Below are positions 43,501 through 51,967 of a stretch of 64,000 nucleotides of DNA, piece after piece. The position numbers and the translations under genes were made by a program. Under the pieces are notes generated by a model. That model made no database searches. It saw only the letters and a program-made list of their open reading frames with translations, and had not been told where the DNA came from. This DNA comes from Nemopilema nomurai (taxonomy: Eukaryota > Cnidaria > Scyphozoa > Rhizostomeae > Rhizostomatidae): positions 1,659,560 to 1,723,559 of the forward strand of contig ML133389.1 of the NCBI GenBank assembly GCA_003864495.1. Direction: 5' to 3'. Numbering within the stretch: position 1 is the stretch's first letter; every line of letters begins with the position of its first letter.

Positions 43501-45352
43501 TGACGCATTTACCCTTGGGCCCACTGAGCCTGGGCCCAAGGGCTCCCTAAAGATTTTCAACTTTAGGGGGCCCCGAGTAACGTTTTAAAAACCAACATGA
43601 AGTAGTGCTCTATGGTGCCCAATCAAATTTGGGCCCAGAGCCCCGGCGGTCCTAAATGCGTCACTGGTTAAATATATATTTATGTATGGGTGAAAGCGAA
43701 GTTAGAGTAATACTTACATATGCTAATTGATGACAAATAGTCCTACTACAGTATTACGGGCCTGAAGGAGTAGCACAGGAGCTAATCTCTTGAAATTTTG
43801 TCCGTATGTCAATAGTTTGATTTTGAATATCACCTACCGTGTTAGCTGAAGCGAATAATCTCAAATGCAGGCTGCATTAGTATTTCTCCCTCTCTTTAAC
43901 ACTTTCACATAAAAGTTGCATAGGAAATATCGAATTTGTTTTTTTCAGAGTTACTTGATAATAATACTAATAATGGTCCTTTTTTTACAGCCGCATCCAG
44001 CCAATCAGATGATGCCACGTGTAGAAACCGAGAACTCGCCGCTGTCGATATTCCGAGAGCGGAAGCCCAACCCGGGCCTTTGTCTGCATAGGCGCTCCAT
44101 GTCTGATACAATTTCCGAATTCGGACATCCAAGCCAATTACCAAACCAGCCTTCTCACGCAGTGACCGACTCTGAGCTTGCGAAACCGGATCATTTTTCC
44201 TGGTACAACCATGCACAAAAGCCTGTTCTGTATCATAAGGCAGTAGAGCATTATGAAATGAAAGAAATCGTGCCCAAATCACAGGCGTTTTATAACGTTA
44301 GGCCCATCGGCCGTTACGACGAAGTTTCGCATTACGAGACGCACTTTTTATCGCCTTACGACGATTGCCCCCTGTCTATCGTAAAAGATTCGGTTCTCTT
44401 CCCGCATTTTTCATTGGGTTATCGCCCAAAGCAGGAGTGCACGCCTCCGAGACAAGGAGAGCGTCCGCCGGAATCAACGACGCCGAAAGTTTTCGTTCAA
44501 GAAACGCGTTACGACGTTCGACAAGCGTATCATCGGCGCTCTAACGAAACTATTTCGAGCTCTTTGCCCGGTTCGCGCGAAGAACTGCGGCGAAAGTGTA
44601 GACACAACCATTCAGGAACGAGTGTTTGGCAATGTGATTGTTACGAAACAGGGAATGTTTGGATTCGTAAAGGTCAAGAGAAGAAGAAAGGTCAAGCTGA
44701 GCACGTCTACAACCAAACATCAACATGGCCGGAAAGTTCAAAGATCAATCGATCAGATTCGCTGAAAGCCGCAAGACAGGATTCTCAGAATTACTGGGCT
44801 CATCCTCCGTGGCCTGGCGCAGTATACCAGGGTCCGCCAAGTCAGAGCAACACAACAACAAACCACCCAAGAATGGGATCGAAAGGTGGACTTAGAAGCG
44901 ATGATGAATTGAGACAGTCTAAAGAAATGCTAGATTCACGTGATTGCGATGCAAGGTCATTTCTTGGTAATGACAATGTTTTTCTTGGAAACGATCAGAG
45001 ACTTCCTCCTCAAGAGAAGATGATATCAAGTCCGCAAGGACATTATGGGATAGCGACTCCAGTTAAGGACCCGCATGTTGTTTCCGGACCGGAGATGCCA
45101 GTACAGGAGATCATAAATAGAGATCCGGGTGTAGCGGACCAGAACCAAAGTAATGTTTTGAATAAAGAACGGGCCGGTGCTGACAAAAAGACGGAAGATT
45201 CTGAGGGAAAGAAGCCGCTGAGATCGAGTTTGAAAACTCCATCTGATGGTTTAAGAAAGCTCCGGAAGAAACACATCACTCAGAAAGTGGTGACTTCAGT
45301 GGAAAAGAAGAAGTCAAAGGGAAAGGATAATGTCATGGTCACTTCTCTTTAG
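28328..45352 (+). CDS. APC: APC homologue (adenomatous polyposis coli-like)
   Basis: Plus exons: 28328-28376, 29417-29501, 30201-30366, 31191-31672, 32303-32686, 33210-33344, 33783-33896, 34051-34209, 34471-34560, 34856-35110, 35602-35703, 36024-36284, 36614-36730, 37269-37520, 37906-39003, 39358-39712, 40227-40483, 40919-41197, 41390-41683, 42377-43213, 43991-45352. All junction phases agree. In order: low-complexity Pro/Ser/Gln region, TPPW repeat exons, a disordered Gln/Met/Gly-rich exon, armadillo domain (DMVSSLLSMLGTHDKDD to SASALRNLMAVKPG), then a basic tail ending VMVTSL. APC scaffolds beta-catenin destruction and binds microtubules and PDZ proteins. No SAMP axin-binding motif is visible. 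Predicted length is about 2,380 residues, or 2,436 with all tentative 5' exons (human APC is 2,843). The 5' end is unresolved. An alternative is that exons up to 39003 form a separate gene and APC starts at the ATG at 39364. Confidence 0.8.
28877..28963. mobile_element. 87-bp hAT-like MITE
   Basis: The left end CAGTGGCGTAGCTA is the exact inverse of the right end TAGCTACGCCACTG. The flanks CATAAAGG (28869-28876) and TATAAAGG (28964-28971) form an 8-bp target duplication with one mismatch, typical of hAT elements. There is no coding capacity. It lies in an intron of the APC-like gene. Confidence 0.8.
29417..30366 (+). CDS. APC-like exons: acidic helix and Pro/Gly-rich segment
   Basis: Exon 29417-29501 (acceptor CGCTCTTCTCAG, donor CAG|GTAGGA) encodes CNLSEEEEEELERRKLAMES in the frame set by the downstream chain. 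Another frame of the same exon begins with ATG and is Gly-rich, but it does not join in phase. Exon 30201-30366 encodes a polar segment including NTWMPPGRTAGDP and SPFLKRSQREEAN, and ends in phase 1. An in-frame Met in the first exon (MESQGN) could serve as the start if the upstream exons are wrong. Confidence 0.55.
31191..31672 (+). CDS. APC-like exon with SQAPVF repeats
   Basis: A 482-nt exon entering in phase 1 after TTTTTAG and leaving in phase 0 (AAG|GTATGG). It encodes a Ser/Thr/Gln/Pro-rich disordered region. Nucleotides 31425-31520 form an 18-bp tandem repeat giving five to six copies of SQAPVF. The acceptor was chosen over CCAAG 10 nt downstream because only this one fits the phase of exon 30201-30366. 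Confidence 0.65.
31975..32290. repeat. Intronic 75-80 bp tandem repeat with TGATCA palindromes
   Basis: Four units, each with a version of AATCATTGATTAAAGGTGATC then ATAAGATTG, CTTTGCAT and TGTTTATTGATAA. The last unit runs into the pyrimidine tract of the acceptor at 32302. Related TGATCA/AATCA-rich sequence appears at 35310-35470 in a later intron of the same gene. Confidence 0.75.
32303..32686 (+). CDS. APC-like exon with polyglutamine and first repeat half
   Basis: A 128-codon exon (acceptor ATTTCACTTCAG, donor AGG|GTGAGT). The frame set by phase gives a Gln-rich run at 32370-32490 broken by Pro-Lys (KQQQQQPKQQQQQQ). Another frame gives Asn repeats but is out of phase. After it comes a more ordered part with MIRKVEDEILLRSRELDSCW, ending EDELDHVR. 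The final residues D-H-V-R join D-F-T in the next exon, forming the first copy of the repeated junction motif. Confidence 0.7.
33210..36730 (+). CDS. Array of phase-0 repeat exons upstream of the APC armadillo domain
   Basis: Eight exons, all phase 0 at both ends. Five class A exons begin [DN]F[ST] and carry a Pro-Pro-x-Trp type motif: 33210-33344 (SEEIIKRPPIW), 33783-33896 (SEEKVCLSPPW), 34471-34560 (SRIPSNERIHLTPPW), 35602-35703 (SKIPSYECIPFTPPW), 36614-36730 (SRIPSSEQLCFTPPW). Class B exons 34051-34209, 34856-35110 and 36024-36284 separate them and end D-S-V-K or D-Y-V-M; two begin GCQTP or GIQTP. The joined junctions read DHVR/DFTDMD, DSVK/DFSDRK, DSVK/DFTKYD, DYVM/DFSAPE and DSVK/NFSVGL. 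This is a five-copy repeat made by tandem duplication of exons. The function is inferred only: the D-x-V-x-[DN]-F-[ST] core resembles beta-catenin-binding 15-residue repeats of APC. Confidence 0.75.
37269..37520 (+). CDS. APC-like exon, charged Glu/Gln-rich helix
   Basis: An 84-codon phase-0 exon (acceptor TTTTTTCTTAG, donor GAA|GTAAGA). It encodes a likely long helix (LTLEEQRAIEEEVRKTGTEE and a following Gln/Ala/Glu stretch), a Gly/Pro break, and a Gln-rich end. It may form a coiled coil and so take the oligomerisation role that the N-terminal coiled coil has in vertebrate APC. That role is speculation from composition. Confidence 0.7.
37906..39003 (+). CDS. APC-like long disordered exon, Gly-Gln-Met/Pro-rich
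   Basis: A 366-codon phase-0 exon. The first part is acidic (SEDPYDENDDQ, SEASDDEISEAEGHE). The second is rich in Gln, Pro, His, Met and Tyr, with a repeated GQM motif at 38570-38650 (GQMPGQMPMPGQISGQMSGQ). It ends MSD|GTAAGT, and reading through would stop seven codons later. The donor is strong and the next exon is in phase, so splicing to 39358 is preferred. A transcript ending here would instead make a separate protein without the armadillo domain. Confidence 0.7.
39358..42620 (+). CDS. APC: APC armadillo-repeat domain
   Basis: Exons 39358-39712, 40227-40483, 40919-41197, 41390-41683 and the start of 42377-43213. Clear APC-type blocks: DMVSSLLSMLGTHDKDDVAR, TLLAMSSSTDSCSAMRQSGC, MKLSFEEEHKNTITELGG, ITLRKYAGMALINLTYSD, RSILSAVWNLSAHSPDNKEE, GGIMRNISSHIAIKPEYRQI, VVSNACGILWNLSARCIEDQ, ELGAVSMLKTLVHSKHKSI. 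These forms are specific to APC rather than beta-catenin or plakophilin. The donor of the first exon is GCAG|GTGACG at 39713, not GAG|GTTAAA upstream, because only the former gives EARHRAG followed by ALHNII in phase. Confidence 0.93.
40518..40832. repeat. Duplicated intronic segment with TGACGTCA
   Basis: About 80 bp at 40518-40600 and 40749-40832 share AATATGACGTCATTTTTATG or a close variant, then AGCTACTT and TTGTCAATAATGGCAGTA. The copies sit 230 bp apart in the intron between armadillo exons. Each carries a palindromic TGACGTCA word like a cAMP response element; whether it is used is unknown. Confidence 0.7.
42620..43213 (+). CDS. APC post-armadillo region with degenerate beta-catenin motif
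   Basis: The rest of exon 42377-43213 is basic and Ser-rich (SFKRSKTLPGKSRASQNS, RKVHRKVKHGEPHYYADLYQ). It ends EESPIITRQRHGSSSSSLSS followed by C. This resembles the APC 20-residue repeat pattern (E-x-T-P-x-x-F-S-R followed by S-S-L-S-S-L), with Thr replaced by Ser and the Phe lost. Phosphorylatable serines are kept. Whether it binds beta-catenin is uncertain. Confidence 0.65.
43498..43666. mobile_element. hAT-like MITE in the last APC intron
   Basis: The left end CAGTGACGCATTTA is the inverse of the right end TAAATGCGTCACTG. Flanks GTTTTATA and GTTAAATA match at six of eight bases, compatible with a decayed 8-bp target duplication. The interior contains GGGCCC-rich imperfect repeats (TTGGGCCCACTGAGCCTGGG). 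It has no open frame of note. Confidence 0.75.
43991..45352 (+). CDS. APC: APC C-terminal exon with PDZ ligand
   Basis: A 453-codon last exon (acceptor CCTTTTTTTACAG). It holds two further weak 20-residue-repeat-like spots: VETENSPLSIFRER, and FVQETRYDVRQAYHRRSNET followed by ISSSL. The segment LGYRPKQECTPPR recalls the ECVSPYR region of vertebrate APC. The last 70 residues are strongly basic (DGLRKLRKKHITQKVV, EKKKSKGKD), fitting microtubule or DNA contact. The protein ends M-V-T-S-L, a class I PDZ ligand matching the VTSV end of human APC. No SxIP motif or SAMP repeat is seen in this exon. It is far shorter than the equivalent human exon. Confidence 0.85.
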   Translation, partial: PHPANQMMPRVETENSPLSIFRERKPNPGLCLHRRSMSDTISEFGHPSQLPNQPSHAVTDSELAKPDHFSWYNHAQKPVLYHKAVEHYEMKEIVPKSQAFYNVRPIGRYDEVSHYETHFLSPYDDCPLSIVKDSVLFPHFSLGYRPKQECTPPRQGERPPESTTPKVFVQETRYDVRQAYHRRSNETISSSLPGSREELRRKCRHNHSGTSVWQCDCYETGNVWIRKGQEKKKGQAEHVYNQTSTWPESSKINRSDSLKAARQDSQNYWAHPPWPGAVYQGPPSQSNTTTNHPRMGSKGGLRSDDELRQSKEMLDSRDCDARSFLGNDNVFLGNDQRLPPQEKMISSPQGHYGIATPVKDPHVVSGPEMPVQEIINRDPGVADQNQSNVLNKERAGADKKTEDSEGKKPLRSSLKTPSDGLRKLRKKHITQKVVTSVEKKKSKGKDNVMVTSL

Positions 45353-46500
45353 AAAAGAGCACACGTGTAGGATGCTTTTGTGTAGCTGTAGGTCTCCATG
45401 AACACGACCACACGGGCGACTGCACGTAAGTGAGAGAACACGCATGTGGCGTGCTACGTGACCGCTTCGTCAGCTGCGATGATAGTGGCCCCATCACGCT
45501 CCAAACGGAACACGCGTGTAAATCATCGCGTACATTTTCTCGTAGCCGTTTACCGCACTTGTTAGCGTGAATCTAGCTTTAGTTGACAATAATCGACTTA
45601 GTCTAGAAATCATTAGGTGCGTGGAATTCAACGGCGACAATTGAATCAATCCACGCGAAGTTACACGAAAGGCCCATTCCATTATTATTTATCAGATGTT
45701 ATCAACAAACATTTTCTAGAACTTATTAATGGGTTTTATTAGTGTAAACATCATACAAGCCGTCGTTTTTGTATAAACCTTTGCATTTGCTCGCTTTCCC
45801 CTGTGGAGATGCTAATTTATTTTGTTAAACTCCTTTGTATAGATACTAGCTATTTGACCCCCTGGTGTTTGTAACTCCACTATTGAGACCGGGAGGTATT
45901 GTTAGGCAAAATGTGTCCAGATTTCAATTAAAGGATATTTTGACAGCGATTTCTATAGGTGGCATGTTTGCTCACATGTTTACTCAGAACATCTCAAAAT
46001 TCTGGTAGGACTATGTTGCTCTTTGTCACCATTTCTGACGCATTTTACGCTTACATTGTAACATCACTACCATGGAACTGTTTTGCTTAAAACTCCAGGT
46101 CAAATGTCAAATGTCAAAGTAAGCAAAAAACTTGCAGACAAGAAGTAAAACCTGTCACCTTTTCTGTCGCATTTTACGCTTACATTGTAACATCAATACC
46201 ATGACACTGTTTTGTTTAAAACTAGAGGTCAAAGGTCAAATGTCAAAGTAAGCAACAAATTTGCAGACATGAAGTAAAACACAAAGGTCGAAGGTGAAGG
46301 ACCTTTATGCATTATACTTGAACAATCATTTACCCATACGCATTCAACAGTTCTCCCCAACCCAGTCATTTTCCCCTCGAATACCTCTCCATCACCCTCC
46401 TCTTTGGTAAATAAAGTTAAAAATTTTCACCCTTACCCGTAGCTCATCCTGTCCATTTTCCGCATGTATGTAATATATTTAGGTAAAAAGGCTGCACGTA
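45353..46500 (+). other. APC 3' UTR and downstream flank
   Basis: After the TAG at 45350-45352 there is no further coding frame. Candidate polyadenylation signals are ATTAAA at 45927-45932 and AATAAA at 46410-46415. The first gives a 3' UTR of about 0.6 kb, the second about 1.1 kb. A two-copy 128-bp repeat lies between them. Confidence 0.45.
46030..46285. repeat. Two-copy direct repeat of about 128 bp
   Basis: GCATTTTACGCTTACATTGTAACATCA, then TACCATG and CTGTTTTG, then AAAACT and several AGGTCAAATGTCAAA words, occurs at about 46038-46150 and again at 46168-46280 with few differences. It is a recent tandem duplication downstream of APC. Confidence 0.8.
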
Positions 46501-49380
46501 CATTTTAAAATTCCTTTTTTTGCTCAGAGGCCTGGTGACTTCTGACGTTATTTTTGCTAGCTGTCTTCATTAAATTATTTAAAGCTTTGTTCATAAACAT
46601 TAAATTTTTAGAGAATTTTGTCAGAATTTTAGAATGAAGGTTCAAAATGGATGTATTTTCGACCTTTTGTTAATTTGTGGTACCTGAAATCAGCTTGAAG
46701 GTTTCCATAAGTTCCTTGTGAAAAATATGCACGAGAAGAATCCACTTTGAGTTCAAAAGCAACAGCGAAAATAATTGGGTGAATATCTTTATGCAGTATG
46801 TCTAATCATGGAAAAGAGGCCAAGTAAACATGGCAGCTTAAGCTGAGATTTGTCTTATTATCTTGACAAGAGACTATTTAGTCTTCAGAATTACAGGGTG
46901 GTGAAAAACCACTCTGTACATCAGAGGCAAAGGAGTAGTCGCACCATAAAACTTTGCAAATTTGCCTGCCATTCCAACCCTTTTGGTTTTAATTTCAAAA
47001 ATATAATTCGAGTGGCTGCAATCGTTGGCAAAAAAGCCTGAGCATCTCCGATCTGAATCAGCTTTCAGTAGCTGGAAGCCTCTGATAAAAGGGCCACAGG
47101 ACTCTTAGGAAATTAACATGAAGTAGTCAAAATGTATCAGGAGAAGGCCTAAATTGTGCCTGGACATTGTTTCTATGATGAAGATACTCGGTGCTCGAGA
47201 GAAAAGATGAATAAAAAGCTGACGACTTGACCCTATACTGAGCAAAAGTATAGAAACTAACAGATTGGTTTCAAGTGGCTCAATTGTTTCAGTGTTGGAT
47301 TAAGCCAAAAATTGATTATCTCTCGTGGCTTAAACTTCCTTCAATCGCTTGGTAACCAGTCTCCCGTGATTAGAATACCGTTGCACCAAGCTGAAATGAA
47401 CTTCAATTTACTTTCGAAGTTGGATAAGACTAGATTTCCCTTGACGATAACGAAGGCGAAAAATCTTGCGGGTGCTAAGAACTTTCACTGTTGCGTTCTA
47501 GGATGAACATGCCCTTGATTTCATGGGTTATGCATCTATTTCACAAGATTGGCTTGTTCAGAAGATGTTTTTCAATAATCTCCTTAGGAGTAGACCGTCT
47601 AAAATAAACAAAAGTAATCCTCCTCTTATTGTATTAGTAAACACTGTGAGTTTTTCATCTTAATTACTTTCTCTGCACTGAGGATTAATTTCGGGAGAAA
47701 TTACCACTGTTCGTTATTTTCCTGTAGTATTTTCATAACAAATCATGATATCATAGTTAAAATTATGATCTTTGTTTCACGCGTTTGCGTTTAAAAGTGC
47801 ACTATTTCGCTGTGAAAATAATCTTGACAATTTTTTTAAACTTTTGAATGCGAGCATTTCTGTAAGTAGAATTAAAAACCACGGGCAAGTTTTGACCAAA
47901 TATACCTTTATTTTGAAAACAATGACCGAGTTTAAGTCTTCGATAGGTCTTTAGTTCAATGAGTTCTAATATTAGCGGAAGAAGAGTGTTATGATTTAAA
48001 AATGTTTGATTTATTTATTTATATATTTATATAATATACAGAATGTATAATTAATTCACTATTTGCGTGGTCTGTTGTATCACGTGGTAAATAGCCAAGA
48101 CCGATGGAGTAAATAGTGATGCATGTTCGAATCTTTACGGCTTCTGATATCTTAGAGGAAGGCTTCATATTTTTCCAAAAACGTTTTTTCGATTTTTGCC
48201 AAAAACTTTTAACAGAGAGCGACGAATGAGCAGCTTTAAAGTTTTGCTGATTCGTTTATGTACTGTAGATCTATTATTTGGTCGAAAGGTAACGATCTAA
48301 GTTGTTGGTACATGTGAACCAAGGGTAAACGCAAAGGCCCGTTTAAAAGAAAAATAGTAGGAAAAGGCCTAAATGATGGCGATAATGTGTTTCAATTATA
48401 TAGTCATAAGTCATTTGAGTGTTACATTCAATTTACGTGGCTAATATTCTAAGCGAATTTTTAGATGGTACAAGTGGAATGACTCTGGACCATGATGTTT
48501 TGAAAAGGAGGCTGTTTCAATAGGATGGCAGAACAAAGCAAACCAATGTTATCAGTTTATCGTCTTAGGTTCTGCTTAAATTAGAGGCTAGATCTATATT
48601 ATATAATTAAGCATTTATTCAATTTGCTTCTTTATTTTTGTGCGAATGGATAAAATGACAAAATGTTTATGAATTGCCCCATCATATCCTGCAGGTCATG
48701 GTGGAAATAGCTCCAGATGGAGGAGCCAAGAATTGCCATATAATTAGCAGTCTAACGAAATCCTAAAAGCACCTAGAAAGGTACGGCAGAGCTCTGAAAT
48801 ACATAAGAGAATGGCGTTGTAAGATCTGCATGATGAGAAAAGCAGCTGAAATAAAAAGATTGTTAGAAAATCAAGGCAAGACGAGTGAGTTAGGAGAAAT
48901 CGAAGCATTGGAGCCGGTGATAGGGAAGAGCAGATCTTTCCATCAGAAAGAAAACAAAAATTTTGAGAAAGTGAAATTTTCATGTAAAAAAGTGTATTTT
49001 CCGTTTATGATTAAGCCGAGGTGAGTCTTAAGAACTCCTCACAGGCAAATGATAATAAAAGCCTGAAAATGTGTACAAACGTTTAGCTCAAAATGCCGTT
49101 TACCAAAACCACTGTTGTCAAAAAAGAAGACTGGGAAAGAGAAAAGCTCTCTTACGTCATCAACTAGCTATATCAAGGAATGTTATTAAAACAAAAAAGC
49201 CTGCTAAATAAAGTTTGACTAAAATCTCATTGTAAAATTAATCTTCAGACACTAAATGGTGTACATAAATAAATTAGAGCTGCAGGTGAGCAATTTATTA
49301 AAAACATTTATTGATCTAATTATTGATCAAACATCATGTTGTCTAATTAGATAATGATCGACAATCTTGTTGGATTATTA
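46500..49380. other. Intergenic, no supported gene
   Basis: AT-rich spacer between convergent genes. A 64-codon plus frame at 48830-49024 (starting MMRKAAEIKRLLENQGK) looks protein-like but has stops immediately upstream and no clear exon partner. A relic of the repeat ATATATTTATATAATATA lies near 48020. Confidence 0.4.
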
Positions 49381-49385
49381 TTGTT

Positions 49386-49605
49386 AACGCTGTTGCTGTT
49401 GTTGCCGTAATGTTTTCAAAAGGACTTGCAAATGACGTCAATACCCTTTTCGCGCCAACTCTAGATATTCCATACGGCACTGCGAGGTAGGCCTAGACGA
49501 GTTGTTATACAAGCTGCCAAGAACTTTGCTACTGGCAACGATACTCAAAGTGCTGTTAAATCCCTGTGAATTATGACTTATTCCCATCCAGAAAGGTCTA
49601 CGAGT
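49386..49605 (-). pseudogene. Decayed copy of a PDZ-scaffold linker exon
   Basis: The segment GAGGTAGGCCTAGACGAGTT, then TAAGCTGCCAAGAACTTTG, then AATCCCTGTGAATTATG and CTTATTCCCATC, is a clear but mutated copy of 52484-52617 inside the linker exon 52694-52185. The Gln-codon-rich end (TTGTTGCTGTTG) is also present. It has internal deletions relative to the parent and is not flanked by usable splice sites. It is a partial duplication about 3 kb downstream of the parent. Confidence 0.75.
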
Positions 49606-49609
49606 GTTT

Positions 49610-51079
49610 GCTAGCATTGTTGTGAAAAAATCTTAGCCAATTTGGGCTGGATTCGAGCATCTGCCAAAGAGAAAGGACCAGGGTGGGTGAGGCAGCATTC
49701 ATTGCCTGCGAATGGGGTTTTCGAGAGAAAAAACAAACCTATCCACACACATAAGCAACTTCTTCTTCCCTGAACAGATTATATCTTGAGATATTCTTGT
49801 CCCAGGTGCGACCTAAATGCCAGGAGATTTAGTCACCAGATCTAATATCCAGACAAAAGGGGGGGGGGAATTTGGAAGTTACGTAGAACTACCAATAAAC
49901 TCTTGAATAGTCGGGCTAATTAATGCCTGAAGGGGTGGGGATACTTGCTCGGTATGAACAATACATTACCTCCGGCTGGAGGTCAAACAAGCATATAAAA
50001 CACTACTATAAACTTAAAGAGACGGGGAAAGCATATTAATTCGTTTTATCTAAAGGAAAATTTTAAAATTTATCCAAGCAATGCTTGAGTATAGATCGCA
50101 TTTGATACATACATTAATCCAAAATCTTCGAGAGTTGTGCTGCTTTGACAAATTACAATGCAGTTTCTAAGACTTTCTCCTACTTAAGTAGCTCCAGCAA
50201 AAGGATATTGTTCTATTGAAGAGGCATATCACATTTGGAAAGTTACAAGCGCTTTACTGGACAATAGAATCAGTGTCTATACATTCATCCTTCTTGGTAA
50301 TTTAAAAAATGACAGAATGGCTATGAGAAGAAAAATATCTAAAGCATTTAGCTGTGATGACTCAGATAATTTGTTTCCAGAGAAATTTGAATTTAAATTT
50401 GACACATTCCAGTGGCAATAAGTGGAGGGTAATATTATTGAGGATGCCAAGCTCTCGGCTAATAATATTGCTTAATATTGCTAATAAATACTAACCCAAT
50501 ACTAATAAATAATTTGCATTACTAGTGCATAAACGTTAATAAATCTAGAGTGTATTGCATAATTAATCTCATAATAATTACTGTATTTTGTACGTTTGAA
50601 ATTAAAATATTTACAAAACAAACTTGCAAGTGATATTTCGCAACGGAATATAAAAACATGTAAGAGATTCAAAATCGGAAATTAAAATTTATACATAAAT
50701 TGGAAAATATACAGTGTTTGTAATTCGATAAAGCCTCGTCTAAAACTACAGTTTTCTTTTACGCTGGATGCACCACTATTTCTCTAGAGATATGTGCTTT
50801 TATTCCTCTAGAGACATGCACCTTTATTTCTCTAGAGATTCAAATTGTCCAGCTGCGATTTAAAGGAATTAAAGCTACAATAAACAATGACGTCGAATTA
50901 ACGACATTCACTCGCTTTACGCCCGCGTCGAAGCCTAAACTGCCGTACTAGATGGACCGAAAGATTTTTTGGGAGAGTCAAAGTTTACACAGGACCGCAA
51001 GCAACACTGCAGTGGTTTCAAAGGTCAAAACAAAGGTTGCCGACATCATAAGACAGATTTCGTGGGTCATAAGTCAGGT
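49610..51079. other. Downstream flank of the PDZ-scaffold gene
   Basis: AT-rich sequence after the minus-strand stop at 51080. It includes a short triplicated CTCTAGAGAYATGYNCYTTTAT unit at about 50770-50840, and TTTATT (minus-strand AATAAA) near 50806 and 50823 that could be polyadenylation signals. No other gene is supported. Confidence 0.4.
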
Positions 51080-51967
51080 TCATAGGCCAACATACGGATT
51101 CGATTGCTGGTAATTTTGTCCTCTAAGGGACATCTCTCTCTTGACTAGCAGCAGGATTTCATTTGGGCTCGAACGCAAAAGGCCAACAACCTCTCTTGAA
51201 TTCAACTTTTCTACAGACACACCATTTACCTAGAAAGCCAAACAATAATAAAAGGTCAAAATGTAAATTTTGCTCTGAGAGGCCAGAGACTTCAGCTAAT
51301 GGCCAAATGTAACTTAATTTAAAAGGCTAATCTTTAAGCATACAATATGCAGAACTAAAATTGTAAACCTAATATGATAGCCAGTTGTCACAGATAAAGG
51401 CTGTGTATAAAGGTCAAAAGCAATGGTCAGGCATAAGGGTCAGAGGTTAAGGTCATATCAATATCATCAATAATGATTTCACAGCAAGTTTCACCTAAAT
51501 TAACTATGGTAATTTATCAACCAATCTATTACTTATTAATCATAGTTACCTCAAGAATAATGTCTCCAACTTGAAGCTGTCCGCATTCATCAGCAGCCGA
51601 TCCTTTGGCTATTCTCTTTACTTTTATTGGGCCTAAAATCAAAATTTTGCAATTTCGGATGATTCGAACATGGAAAATGAATAGAAACATATGCAATGGT
51701 AACTTCTGTAAGAAGTCTTCCTTGCGATGCCGCCCTAAACTGCAATTAATTGATAAATGTCAATTAAAAATTAATCGCTCAGGTGCTTAACATTCAAAAT
51801 ACCCAGAAAGGACAGGATGTGCTTGAACTGGATCACGAAACTCTCTAGACTGACCTATGAACTGTAGAAATATACAAGAAATAACCAACCTTCATTTGCA
51901 CCCCCTGTCAGGTTCATCCCCAAACCAACTGGTCCCTTGTAAAGGACAACTTCAAAGACATGGTCAC
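51080..51967 (-). CDS. PDZ-f, C-terminal PDZ domain
   Basis: Exons 51967-51890 (GDHVFEVVLYKGPVGLGMNL), 51632-51550 (GPIKVKRIAKGSAADECGQL and VGDIILE) and 51229-51080 (VNGVSVEKLNSREVVGLLRS, to the stop). Its exon boundaries differ from those of PDZ-a to PDZ-e (breaks after GANE and before VNG), so it belongs to a different lineage of PDZ. The protein ends about 17 residues after the last strand, NPYVGL. Confidence 0.87.

Noticed and set aside
48830..49024. 64-codon plus frame starting MMRKAAEIKRLLENQGK
   Set aside because: Protein-like in composition, but stops lie just upstream and no partner exon or homology could be recognised.
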